From Cunninghamia lanceolata (taxonomy: Eukaryota > Streptophyta > Pinopsida > Cupressales > Cupressaceae): a stretch of DNA of 64,000 bases. Made by a program: the position numbers and the translations under genes. Shown in pieces: positions 46,916 through 57,460 of the stretch (the stretch's first letter is position 1; each line of letters begins with the position of its first letter). The notes below the pieces were generated by a model. It searched no databases and was not told the DNA's origin. It saw only the letters and a program-made list of their open reading frames with translations. The stretch is taken from the NCBI GenBank assembly GCA_027924645.1, contig BSBN01000187.1, forward strand, positions 13,162,001 through 13,226,000, given 5' to 3'.

Positions 46916-49267
46916 TTACTTAGCTTGAAAAGGTACCCCTGAGATTAGGGATATTGTCCTATTCTTGATCTCTTCCACTTTCATGAGTTCCATAAGTGGA
47001 ACAGAGACCTTTACCTGAGAGAGGATCTGGGCTATATCAAATGGAGCATAGTTTTGTACAACAGTTGTAGCTTGCTCCACAATCTTGCTTTTATCCTGAG
47101 CTGATTTAGTTTTCATTCTCATAGTTCCCTGATCATCATTCCTGTCTTGGGAACCTCTTCTTTGATCTTCAGCCTGAGGGGTTTTGTTTTCTGGTCCTTG
47201 AGATTCAGGACCTGCTCTGTATCTAAAGTTCTGCTTATTATTTACCCACTGCCTTTTTTGTGGTTTAGTTCCTTTATGACCATGCATCAGCTGACCTGCA
47301 GAAATATCCTCTGGCTGATGTGGGCTGCCAACCTGATGTTTACCTCTGAGATTGTAGTTGCTCTTGACCTGAGCAACTGCTGCAGCTGTGAAGGCTCTGA
47401 TTTCCTCATCAGAAGGTCGGTGTAAGCTACTCAGAAAATTGTGTGAGTTCTGAGCATACACATAATTATCCTCATGATCTTCATCATATGGGGACTGTTG
47501 GCAGGCCTGAACCTGATCATCTGTCTTCTCATCAGCACCATAAAGAGTATATCCATTACCTATGGACATCATGTTAACATCATCATCCTGCACATGATGT
47601 GGCTCATTGCACTCATTACAAGATGTAGTATTATCATACAAAGATTGGGCAATCATGCACTGTGACTGTGAATGTGGCATCTGACAGATTATACACCACG
47701 GAGCATCATCAGCAATATTTATAGTTTTCTTTAGGGGATCAGGAGTTTCCTTGGCATGTTGAGCCCTCTGATTTGTGTTGTTACGTGAAAATACAAGCTT
47801 ACCATCATGCCAATTGGTGTTATAAGGCATATCATGTAATGATGGCCTCTTTTCCTGCCTTTGATAGACTTGCCTATCAGGACCCATCCCTTTTTCACTT
47901 CTAGCTAATCTATAGCTTAGGTCCTTAACAACATTTGCCAGTTTGTCTATCTTATCTTCAGGAGCAGATGTACTACCTTGAGTGTTCTGAGGCTTGTTTG
48001 GATTCTGCAGAATTTTTACATCATCCCTCCTATTTGTCTTGCCTGATGCTTTCCTATTGTTTTCAATATTTACTGCAATTCTGAAAGCATCCCTGAGAGT
48101 GGCAGGACCTTTATCTCTTAATCCATATGCAGTCTTTGCATCAAAGGCATTGATGTACAAAATTATGCACATTGGTTCATTTGGCCTCATGTGATGTGGC
48201 AGTTTGTTCAACACTTTAGTAAATCTTGTATTAAAGTCTGCAACCTGTTCATTTGACCCTTTGGTGATACTGGTGAACTCATTTACAAAGAAGCTAGGGT
48301 CAGTTTTATCACCATATTGCTCCTTGAATATCCTCTTAAAATCATCCCATGATGAAATACTCCGGTCAGGGAGATTCCTGTACCATTCTCTTGCCTCATC
48401 TATTAAGGATTGCATGAATGACTTCATGAAAACATCCTCATGCTCAACCTCAAAATTATCCATGACATTTTGGAAGGCCTTTAGGTGATCTTCTCCTGAC
48501 ACTGTATTGTTTCCTGAAAACTTAGGCACTTGCAGCCTCAGATGCTTGTCAATGGGGTTAGGATACCCAGGAATACCATCAAACACCAGCTGTCTGAATC
48601 TGTCCAACTGCATGGGCTGTCTGTTTGGCTGATTAACATTAACATTTCTATTTGCATTTTGGTTTCCTGCATTGTTCAGTGGTATCCTAGCATCATTCAC
48701 ATATTGTCTGTCATCATGATGCTGATGTTGCATTTCATATCTTTGCTGATGTCTTTGCATGTTTGCATTCTCTAGAGTAGGAACTGAATTATTCTGGGCA
48801 GTTCTCAAGGCTTGCACTTTCTGCTGTATATCATCTCTGATTTTCATGGCTTGTAGGTATTCTAGTTCTGCTCTTAGGCTTTTGATTTCTTCAGCTAGCT
48901 GTTCATCCTTAGGTCTGGAGGTAGATGGTCTCATGCCATTTGGGTCATCATCTTCATCATCCCTTAGAGACTCTGCCTCTTCAAACCTTTCACTTGGGTC
49001 TAGAAAAGGGCGTTCTTGGAACACCTCTGACCTCATTCTGATACTACCACCCTGTTGCCTCTCATATGCACCTTGGATATCTGCTTCTGCACTTGAAAAA
49101 TAAGGAGCATGCTGTCCTGATGGCCTAGGGTTATCTTGTACCTCATCACTTTTTCTGGGGGAGCTCTCATGACTAGCTGAGACAGTTCCCTTTCTTCTAT
49201 ACATCATTCTTTTTGTTAATGGTAACTCTTCAAATAAAGGAGTTTGTTGGGATCTTCTCCCCTGCAT
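46916..49267 (-). CDS. Element E gag
   Basis: A 783-residue capsid protein starting at the ATG ending at 49267, about 205 bp inside the 5' LTR. Order: basic/acidic N-terminus, a predicted coiled coil at about 120-155 (EEIKSLRAELEYLQAMK), a Gln/Asn/His-rich linker, and the retrotransposon gag domain at about 230-405 (LQVPKFSGNNTVSGEDHLKA, EAREWYRNLP, SISSWDDFKRIFKEQYGD). A zinc-knuckle-like CIICQMPHSQSQC (525-537, one residue shorter than the CCHC norm) is followed by a second CNEC pair. The long open frame and near-identical LTRs indicate a recent insertion. Confidence 0.92.
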   Translation of the reverse strand: MQGRRSQQTPLFEELPLTKRMMYRRKGTVSASHESSPRKSDEVQDNPRPSGQHAPYFSSAEADIQGAYERQQGGSIRMRSEVFQERPFLDPSERFEEAESLRDDEDDDPNGMRPSTSRPKDEQLAEEIKSLRAELEYLQAMKIRDDIQQKVQALRTAQNNSVPTLENANMQRHQQRYEMQHQHHDDRQYVNDARIPLNNAGNQNANRNVNVNQPNRQPMQLDRFRQLVFDGIPGYPNPIDKHLRLQVPKFSGNNTVSGEDHLKAFQNVMDNFEVEHEDVFMKSFMQSLIDEAREWYRNLPDRSISSWDDFKRIFKEQYGDKTDPSFFVNEFTSITKGSNEQVADFNTRFTKVLNKLPHHMRPNEPMCIILYINAFDAKTAYGLRDKGPATLRDAFRIAVNIENNRKASGKTNRRDDVKILQNPNKPQNTQGSTSAPEDKIDKLANVVKDLSYRLARSEKGMGPDRQVYQRQEKRPSLHDMPYNTNWHDGKLVFSRNNTNQRAQHAKETPDPLKKTINIADDAPWCIICQMPHSQSQCMIAQSLYDNTTSCNECNEPHHVQDDDVNMMSIGNGYTLYGADEKTDDQVQACQQSPYDEDHEDNYVYAQNSHNFLSSLHRPSDEEIRAFTAAAVAQVKSNYNLRGKHQVGSPHQPEDISAGQLMHGHKGTKPQKRQWVNNKQNFRYRAGPESQGPENKTPQAEDQRRGSQDRNDDQGTMRMKTKSAQDKSKIVEQATTVVQNYAPFDIAQILSQVKVSVPLMELMKVEEIKNRTISLISGVPFQAK

Positions 49268-49450
49268 ATAATTTTACTTTGACCGGTTGGGAGATTACTT
49301 CGGAGTCGCCACCTATTTCTAGGAACCGTTTTCTTCTGAAAACCAGGGTTCTTTCACAAAGTTCCCCAGCGGAGTAGATTACTATTGCTGACTCAGATGG
49401 GTCACATATATATCACTGGAGATGATTAGATAGCACTTTTACTTCTCATT
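49268..49450 (-). other. Element E leader
   Basis: Short untranslated leader between the primer site and gag. No additional motif seen. Confidence 0.6.
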
Positions 49451-49470
49451 CCCCAGTAGAGTCGCCAATT
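49451..49470 (-). other. Element E primer binding site
   Basis: The - strand reads AATTGGCGACTCTACTGGGG directly after the 5' LTR. TGGCGACTCNNCTGGGGA is a familiar primer site of plant Tat/Ogre-like gypsy elements, reported for an Arg tRNA. I give the tRNA identity from memory. Confidence 0.7.
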
Positions 49471-49472
49471 TC

Positions 49473-52067
49473 TGTTGACTTTTTCCCAGACTGGATGCTT
49501 ATTCCCAGATTTCCCTACAAGGTAGCCATCAGTGATCAACAGGATCTCTGGGCCAGGGGGGTCAACAGTGTAGGAGATAGACTCTATATTTTATCTCCTC
49601 TTCTTCTTCAGGCTCTGCAAGACCTAGGGGGGTATTCCCTACTCAACATCCATGAGGATATGCATGCAAGGCTGGGATGCTGACAGAAAGCAGATGAGTC
49701 CTCCTGTAAGTAGACCAAAACTGAATGATAGGAGCAAAGGGGCTAGCTTTGGGCCTATTAGCAGTTGTAGACAGAGGACTGAGGGTCCTAAACTAATTCT
49801 AAAGTCCTAATGGTTGTTTTAGATTTTGATTTGAAGTTTAAGTGTGGATGCAAAGCTGGACATGGTTGTAACACAAAACAAAGCATGATTGGTGCCTATC
49901 CAGGGCCTGGAGTCAGTAGACATACACCTGTGGATGATCAGCATGAACAGCTGAAACTAGATTTCAAGGGGATATGTGTGATACCTGCCTTACAGGCATC
50001 TCCCAATACAAAGTGTTAGGTTATCTCTACTTATGGTATCCCTACTGCAGTATATCCCTCCCAATGTTCAACCTGAAAACAGTTTAATCTACCCCTTGAG
50101 TAGAAGTTAAAAGGTCAGACAGTCAACATAGGAATTCTATGCTCTAGAATCTAAACATTACCAAACATCCAGATTCAGAAGAAGAATACATGCAATACTG
50201 GAGACAGAATTAACACAACACATGCCAAACAGCATTTCTCATATAAGTTTAATCATGAAATCAGTGGGTTCATGCCAAAAACAAACAACAGGAGATACAT
50301 AAACTCACAGGTAAGCTGTACAGAGCAACCAGATCAGCTTGTTATGCATTACAGAGCCAAAATCATCAACTTTCAACAACCTTTGAAATGAGCAACACCA
50401 CCCGCTTATAACAGCCAGGTAGGTGCTCAGCAATTAATTACATTGTTGACCAAAATTTCGCCAGATACACAGTATCATGAAAATGGCGCTCAAACACAAC
50501 CGGATTGGCGCCCAAACTTGAATGCAGCAAGTAGGGGAGGAGACAGGAAGATTTCTCGAGCCCTGCGCCATCATCCGCTGATTGACACCTTCAGTCGGGT
50601 ACCAGATCGACCCACGCCATCGCCCATACCTCTGCAACCTTCGCCATTAATGGCGCACCAACCCGCGGCCTCGGGAAGAACATCATACAGACTATCGCAA
50701 GCATTTCCCGCCGAGATTCATCATCATGATATTTGAAAATGCAGGATAACAATATCCCACATGCACCCCGCGATGACCTCAATAACACTTTATATACTAG
50801 GTCATGAGCATATATCATGTCGGTGCTTTTGCTCCTGACGACATTAGTATATAACCTCATCATCATCATCCCTCAGCAGCATGATATCCTGTTGTTCGAA
50901 ATATCACCCTGACGTCATCATAATATCTGCCTACTGCACACCTCCTCATATCCGGATGACGTCATCATCATGTTTACAAATATCAGGAGGTCTCTTCTAG
51001 ATGATCAGTGTTAGAAATATGACCCCCGCGGGACCTTGATGAAGTCATCATCATATTAACATCATCATGATATTCGGAAGACAACCGGATATTTGGAAAT
51101 ATCCTCCTGATGTTCAAATATCAGGTTGCACTGTAGCTCCTCTATAAGATCGGGGTGATAACTGAATATGATGATGCTGCTTGAAAAGATCACCCCCAGT
51201 AGATAATGCGCGAAGCTAGCAGGCGGATATCTCCTTAATATTAGCATCATCATGATGCTCGAACAAACAAACATATATCCGGGTGATATGAAAATATCAC
51301 CCCCTCCTTCGGAATATCATGATGCAGATAGGCAGAGAAAAAGATATCACCCTGAGATAAGGATGACGTCAGCATCATCAGGATGAAGAAAACAACGAAC
51401 AAGAAGTGATACAACATCATCAGGATGATATTGACTAAGATCATCCTGACGTTCAAAATATGATGACCCTAGTGAATATCGGGTCGCACTTAGAACTCTT
51501 CAACAACATCATCAGGATGATCATAACCAAGATCACCCGATGATAAAAATATCACCCCAGCGAAATATCATGAAGGCAGAAAATATGATGACCTCCGCAA
51601 GCAGCAGGATGAAAACTAGAAATATCATGATGATGACGACCCTTAAGAAAGAACAAGTTGTGTCGAGCACTTAGAGAATAACCCCTTCAGGATACTGGGG
51701 CAACATCATCATGTTTGAGCAAGGTGATAAATGAAAGATCACCGGATACTTTGAAAAATCACCCTCGCAAGCAGATGAGGGCGCACTGTAGCTCATCAGT
51801 ATCATCAGGATAATAAGCAAACATCACCCGACAGTTGAAATATGATGATGACGTTGAAAAACAAGTCGACGAGGAACATGATGATGCAGATCATCATCGA
51901 AGACAAGATGATGATGATGACCTCCTCCTCAGGAAAATATGATGCTGCAGTTGAAAAATGCTGAGGAGGTCCAACACTTAGAAAAAATGGGCAAGAAGAT
52001 AAAGGCTTCAAATGAAGAAACCTCCTGATCATGACAAATCAACCCCTGGTCAAAATGAGTGTCAACA
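49473..52067 (-). repeat. Element E 5' LTR
   Basis: A 2,595-bp LTR with TGACGTCA at 50910-50917, 50957-50964 and 51364-51371, and TATA at 50788-50796 on the - strand. Confidence 0.95.
50910..50964. promoter_or_regulatory. Paired TGACGTCA sites in the E 5' LTR
   Basis: Two perfect 8-bp palindromes 47 bp apart, each followed by TCATCA, lie about 115-175 bp upstream of the TATA box on the element strand; a third is at 51364-51371. TGACGTCA is the classic binding site of plant TGA/bZIP factors linked to stress and salicylate responses. Confidence 0.6.
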
Positions 52068-53473
52068 GAACCAAATGGGTCTTTCGGAACAAATTGAATG
52101 AAGTCGGTGAAGTGATCAGAAATAAGGCCAGATTAGTTTGCAAAGGATACTCTCAAATAGAAAGAGTTGATTTTGAAGAGACTTTTTCTCCGGTGGCAAG
52201 AATTGAAGCAGTCAGATTATTTCTTGCATTTGTTGACTTCAAGGATTTCAAAGTGTATCAAATGGATGTCAAGTCTGCCTTCCTGAATGGTGATTTGGAA
52301 GAAGAAGTGTACATTGAGCAACCAGATGGATTTCAATTGTTTGACAATGATGATATGGTCTGCAAGTTGAAAAAGGCACTGTATGGACTGAAGCAAGCCC
52401 CAAGAGCCTGGTATGAAAGACTGGATAAACATCTCTTGAAGATTGGTTTCAACAAAGGTACTACTGACAGTAATCTATATTTCAAAATTGATCATGAAAA
52501 CATCTTAGGTGTTGAAGTGTTCATTGATGATATCATTTTTGGAGGAAAAGATAGTTTGTGTAAAACTTTTGCAAACCAAATGAAAAGTGAGTTTGAGATG
52601 TCCATGCTTGGTGAAATGAATTTCTTCTTGGGTCTGCAAATCACTCAAACAAAGAAAGGTACCTTCATTTCTTAGACCAAATATGTAAAAGAATTGTTGA
52701 AGAAGTTTGGGATGGAAGATTCAAAGCCAATGAACACTCCCATGGCAACCAGATGTAAGCTAAGCAAAAATGAAGACTCTCCTAAGGCTGACTAGACAAA
52801 GTATAGATCAATGATTGGAGGATTGTTATATCTCACTCAGACTAGACCAGACGTTATGCAGGCTGTTGGTCTTGTTGCAAGATTCTAGGCTGATCCTAGA
52901 GAATCTCATGTCATGGCAATCAAAAGGATTTTTAGATATCTAAAAGGGACAGTTGAGTCTGGTCTGTGGTATCCTAGAGATCAGGATTTCTCTCTTCATG
53001 CATATACAGATGTAGATTGGGCAGGAGATGTGGATGACCGGAAGAGTACCAGTGGTGGAGCATTCTTTTTGGGGAAGAGATTAGTTTCTTGGCTAAGCAA
53101 GAAACAAGAGGTAATATCTCTGTCTACAACTGAAGCAGAATATATTGCAGTAGCAAGTGGTTGCACTCAAGTGTTGTGGATGAAGCAGATGTTAAGAGAT
53201 ATCCAAATAGAGTATGAGGAGCCTATCACAATTTTATGGGATAATTCAAGTGCAATAAACATATCTAAGAATCCAGTGTTACATTCAAAGACTAAACATA
53301 TATCCATCAAGTTTCACTTCTTGAGAGAACAAGTGAACAAGAATGAAGTCAGATTGGAGTTTGTGCCATCCAAGGATCAGATTGCAAACATCTTTACAAA
53401 GCCTCTACCTAAGGACTCCTTTGAGTATCTAAGGGAGAAGTTAGGGGTTATTGCCCCTCTGATGATGAACTAA
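52068..53473 (+). pseudogene. Element D reverse transcriptase and RNase H, 3' part
   Basis: RT resumes after E with [13 protein letters not shown] (one gaacc copy is the target duplicate). Landmarks are [33 protein letters not shown] and FIDDIIFGG as the active site. RNase H has YTDVDWAGDVDD, SLSTTEAEYIA and WDNSSAINIS. TAGs after GTFIS (52673), PKAD (52792) and LVARF (about 52886) stand where related copies have Gln or similar codons. The C-terminus PSKDQIANIFTKPLPKDSFE ends at 53473. Confidence 0.93.
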
Positions 53474-53806
53474 AGTGCACAAAGGTGCATCAGTCCGGTG
53501 CATATCTTAGTCACATCTTGTGGTCTGGACTGATGATGGGGAGCTGCTACTCAGGGGGAGCAGCAAATATGATTCTGAAGTAATAAAGTTGCAAATATGA
53601 GCCCTTTGCCATTGATGTCAAAGGGGGAGGGAAGACATGTGAAAAACAAGTGGTTACTAATCAAAGGGGGAGCAATAATGGGAGAGAAGAAATGTGAATG
53701 GTGGTTGCTGATAGGGGGAGTTGTGACAGTAAAGAAAAAGTTCTTGTCTTGATGGTTAAATCAGTTTTTCACATCTTCTGTTGCCATCAATGACAAAGGG
53801 GGAGAT
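53474..53806 (+). other. Element D 3' spacer with five polypurine-like tracts
   Basis: Between the RNase H stop and the 3' LTR are five GGGGGAG tracts: 53552-53560, 53619-53630, 53662-53672, 53712-53720 and 53792-53805. The last, GACAAAGGGGGAGA, is one base from the LTR and is the likely plus-strand primer. Confidence 0.85.
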
Positions 53807-55045
53807 TGTTGCAAGTATGGGTCTAACTAGGATTGTCATTGATGTCAACATACTTCTGTTGCATTAATGATAAGGATTGGATGAGCTATATGTTGAGAAT
53901 ATTGAGAAAATTAGTCTCAATCAGGGACAGTGAAGAACAGTGATGACAACAAGGTAAAAGCTCAAGACAGGTTAAGGATCAGAGGATGCAGATTAAAGGG
54001 TTTGTATATATGAGTCTTTAGATGTTCTAGTAGAGATTTTAGAGGTCCGCATGAAGATATGAAGAAGCTGTGATCGCTCAAGTAGAACCAGTTCCGGTAG
54101 ATGTTCAAAGGTGACAGAGTGTTACAGAAAGGTCTGGTGGGATCCGGAAGTGCATTGTCCTATTTTGCAGATAGGAAGGAGTGTTGGGGAAGTCCTTATG
54201 ATGTGTCATCTTGATTTATTCATGATTTGAAGGTCCGGAAGCATCTATTCCTTTGCGACAGTAAAGGCAGATTGTGTTCATAAGGCACTGGATGCAGGAG
54301 AGAGAGATTTCAGTAAGTAGAGGAAGTGTGGATGTTCCTGGTGATTCAGGCAAGCTTGTGGAGGTCCTTGGATCATGTTCAGTTCATGTTGTTGGTCCGC
54401 ATTAGAGTTGGAGCTCAAAATTGAAGTAATACCTTCGGTTAAGGTGTTCTTCCTCAAGCTGGCCGACCGGATGAATGATTCATCTTGCAGATGTTCTTAT
54501 GGATGTTTGTCGACTTAGATGTTTATTCCTAAGTTGATGTCGTGTATAAATAAGGGATTGTGAAGTCATTTCAAAGTGTGACTTGGAAGATGAGTGTGTG
54601 GTAGCGAGGAGAAGAGCGAAAGGCATATCAGAAGGTTTGGGCTTAAATGGAACTGACTCAAGCATGGTGAAGATGCTAATTACCAGTTCAAGTATGTGAT
54701 ACTTATTCTTTTGTAGACAATGTGTCTGTTGTAGGCAGTGAGCCTCTTGTGAGCAGTGTGCTTGGGCAGTGAGCCCTAATTGGCATGTGCCATTTTATTC
54801 TTTCTATTCTTCTAATAGAGAATACAATCTTGGGTTAGTCACCCTGTGGTTTTTCCCTTAACCGGGTTTTCCACGTCAAAATCTTGGTGTCTCATATGTT
54901 GATGTGTTTCTGCTCTTGATCAAATGCATAATGTTTCATGTTTGATTTATTGTTATACTGCTAAGTGAATATAAGTGTTTAAAAGAAAGAAAGTTTAAGA
55001 CAACTGAATCACCCCCCCTCTCAATTGTCTACCCTGAGTCTAACA
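53807..55045 (+). repeat. Element D 3' LTR
   Basis: 1,239 bp, TGTTGCAAGTATGGG to GAGTCTAACA, with TATA at 54545-54553. It differs from the 5' LTR by scattered substitutions and a small indel near 53988. Confidence 0.94.
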
Positions 55046-56640
55046 GTTTAGGGATGAGGGATTAGAGTTGAGAGATGATGGATTAGGGTTGAGGGATTAG
55101 GGTTTAGGGATAAGGTTTAGGGTTCAGGGTTGAGAGATTAGGGTTTAAGGTATAGTGTTGAGGGTTTAGGGATAGGGTTTAGGGTTGAGGGATTAGAGTG
55201 AAGGGTTGAGGATTTAGGATTTGACATTGAGGGTTGAGGGTTTAGGGTTTAGGGATAGAGTTGAGGGTCAAGGGATCAGAGTTAAGGGTTGTAGGATTAG
55301 GGTTTGACGTTGAGGGTTGAGGGTTGAGGGTCAAGGGTTTAGGGATAGGGTTGAGGGTCGAGGGATTAGGGTTAAAGTAGAGTGTGGAGGGTATAAGGAT
55401 TAGGGATAGGGTTGGAGGGTTTAGGGATAAGGGATTAGGGCTTAAGGTATAGTATCAAGTCTGTTGAGGGTTTAGGAATATGGATATCATTTAGGGTTTA
55501 GGGATGAGGGATTAGAGTTGAGGGATGACAGATTAGGGTTGAGGGTTGAGGGATTAGGGTTTAGGGATAAGGTTTAGGGTTGAGAGTTGAGGGATTAGGG
55601 TTTAAGGTATAGTGTTGAGGGTTTAGGGATAGGGTTTAGGGTTGAGGGATTAGAGTGAAGGGTTGAGGGATTAGGATTTGATGTTGAGGGTTGAGGGTTT
55701 AGGGTTTAGGTATAGGGTTGAGGGTTGAGGGATCAGAGTTAAGGGTTGAGGGATTAGGGTTTGACGTTGAGGGTTGAGGGTTGAGGTTCGAGGGTCAAGG
55801 GTTTAGGGATAGGGTTGAGGGTCGAGGGATTAGGGTTAAAGTAGAGTGTGGAGGGTATAAGAATTAGGGATAGGGTTGGAGGGTTTAGGGATAAGGGATT
55901 AGGGTTTAAGGTATAGTATCGAGTCTGTTGAGGGTTTATCAATAGGGATAGCATTTAGGGTTTACGGATGAGTGATTAGAGTTGAGGGATGATGGATTAG
56001 GGTTGAGGGTTGAGGGATTAGGGTTTAGGGATAAGGTTTAGGGTTGAGGGTTGAGGGATTAGGGTTTAAGGTATAGTGTTGAGGGTTTAGAGATAGGGTT
56101 TAGGGTTGAGGGATTAGGATTTGACGTTGAGGGTTGAGGGTTTAGGGTTTAGGGATAGGGTTGAGAGTCGAGGGATCAGAGTTAAGGGTTAAGGGATTAG
56201 GGTTTGACGATGAGGGTTGAGGGTTGAGGTTTGAGGGTCAAGGGTTTATGGATAGGGTTGAGGGTCGAGGGATTAGGGTTAAAGTAGAGTGTGGAGGGTA
56301 TAAGGATTAGGGATAGGGTTGGAGGGTTTAGGGATAAGTGATTAGGGTTTAAGGTGTAGTATCGAGTCTGTTGAGAGTTTAGGAATAGGGATAGCATTTA
56401 GGGTTTAGGGATGAGGGATTAGAGTTGAGGGATGATGGATTAAGGTTGAGGGTTGAGGGATTAGGGTTTAGGGATAAGGTTTAGGGTTAAGGCTTGAGGG
56501 ATTAGGGTTTAAGGTATAGTGTTGAGGGTTTAGGGATAGGGTTTAGGGTTGAGGGATTAGAGTGAAGGGTTGAGGGATTAGGATTTGACATTGAGGGTTG
56601 AGGGTTTAGGGTTTAGGGATAGGGTTGAGAGTCAAGGGAT
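55046..56640 (+). repeat. Degenerate telomere-type array with ~450-bp higher-order unit
   Basis: TTTAGGG variants are organised in longer units. The landmark TTTAGGGATGAGGGATTAGAG recurs at 55047, 55498, 55961 (with changes) and 56404, giving spacings of 451, 463 and 443 bp. Each unit also contains AAAGTAGAGTGTGGAGGGTA and GTATAGTATCGAGTCTGTTG-like words in the same order. Open frames on the - strand here are translations of the repeat, not genes. Confidence 0.92.
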
Positions 56641-57460
56641 TATATGATCTCCAAAGGAAAATCTCGTAATTCTCCTAAAATGTCATCCTTTAGCAAGGTG
56701 GGATGAAGTGGCTTGGCTCTTCTCGTCATGGATCATCCCGTATTTAAGAGGAATTGTAAGGCTTGGAAGTGTCAGTTGATGAAGCATAGGATGTGGTCAT
56801 CCCTGCTTGTTAAGGAAGATAATGCATAGGATGTGATCAATCTATAGTAGGACAAAATACGAGCGTGTTATAACGTGCTCACATTTTGTCTTGCTATAGA
56901 AACAGTAAAAAAGTGTTGACCCCCATGATCCAGGCCCACATGCTCTATTTTCATACTGATTCTACATGTGCTCTGACAAAAAAGAAGTGCTTTCATGCTA
57001 TTGGGAAGTTCACATGCACATTTGACACATTGTACCACCTTTGCATGATCTTTCCACCACCTTTTCTACTTTGCCAACTTGAGAAGGAAGAAATAACATA
57101 GTTTTCACACTAAGTTTGATATGTATCTATTCAAGTTTCAATTTTTGTAGTGTTGCAATGTTAATTGTGATTTAATTTTAGGAATTTAACATTATAGATT
57201 GGTTAATAGTATTGTTGTTAGTAATTATATTTGAGTGTTATTCAATTTAACATTGAAAAGGAAGCAAGTGGTGAAAAACTCAAATTATTGAGGAGTTTGA
57301 TGGAAGAATAAAAAAACACTACATAATTGGGTACTCTCTCCATTCGAATCTTCATTTTTTAGGTATGTCAAGTAATATTATCTTGTATTCATTTCTTAGG
57401 AAGTAATATTGGTCTCTTTATCATGCTATAGACAAATTCTCCGTCATGCTGAGGAAATGA
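56641..57460. other. Noncoding flank of the transposase gene
   Basis: No gene recognised. It contains palindrome copy 4 and AT-rich DNA. A short open frame at 56886-57101 has no known domain. Confidence 0.5.
56842..56899. repeat. GTTATAAC palindrome, copy 4
   Basis: 29-bp arms centred at 56870/56871. Outer CTATAGTAGGACAAAAT pairs with ATTTTGTCTTGCTATAG, and the core is GAGCGTGTTATAACGTGCTC. It lies about 560 bp before the transposase frame. Confidence 0.82.

Larger units (their letters stand above)
40073..52067 (-). mobile_element. Ty3/gypsy element E (dual RNase H type), young
   Basis: An 11,995-bp - strand element with target duplication gaacc (40068-40072 and 52068-52072) in copia D's RT. 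Both LTRs are exactly 2,595 bp, begin TGTTGAC and end GTCAACA, and differ at about 15 positions by eye. Gag (783 residues), protease and a 1,192-residue RT-integrase region all lie in one frame with two stops. An extra archaeal-type RNase H relates it to the Tat/Ogre side of plant gypsy elements, although its position before RT is unusual. It is the best-preserved element in the window. Confidence 0.95.
36028..55045 (+). mobile_element. Ty1/copia element D, interrupted by gypsy E
   Basis: A + strand copia element of the same family as B and C. The target gttta is duplicated at 36023-36027 and 55046-55050. The LTRs are 1,232 and 1,239 bp. Without element E its length is 7,018 bp. It has one clear frameshift and several nonsense changes in its genes. 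It sits in the telomere-type array, and the empty site restores the array pattern exactly. Confidence 0.95.

Noticed and set aside
55754..56397. Pro/Leu/Asn-rich open frames on the - strand
   Set aside because: They are translations of the C-rich strand of the telomere-type array, and their similarity to each other only reflects the higher-order repeat.
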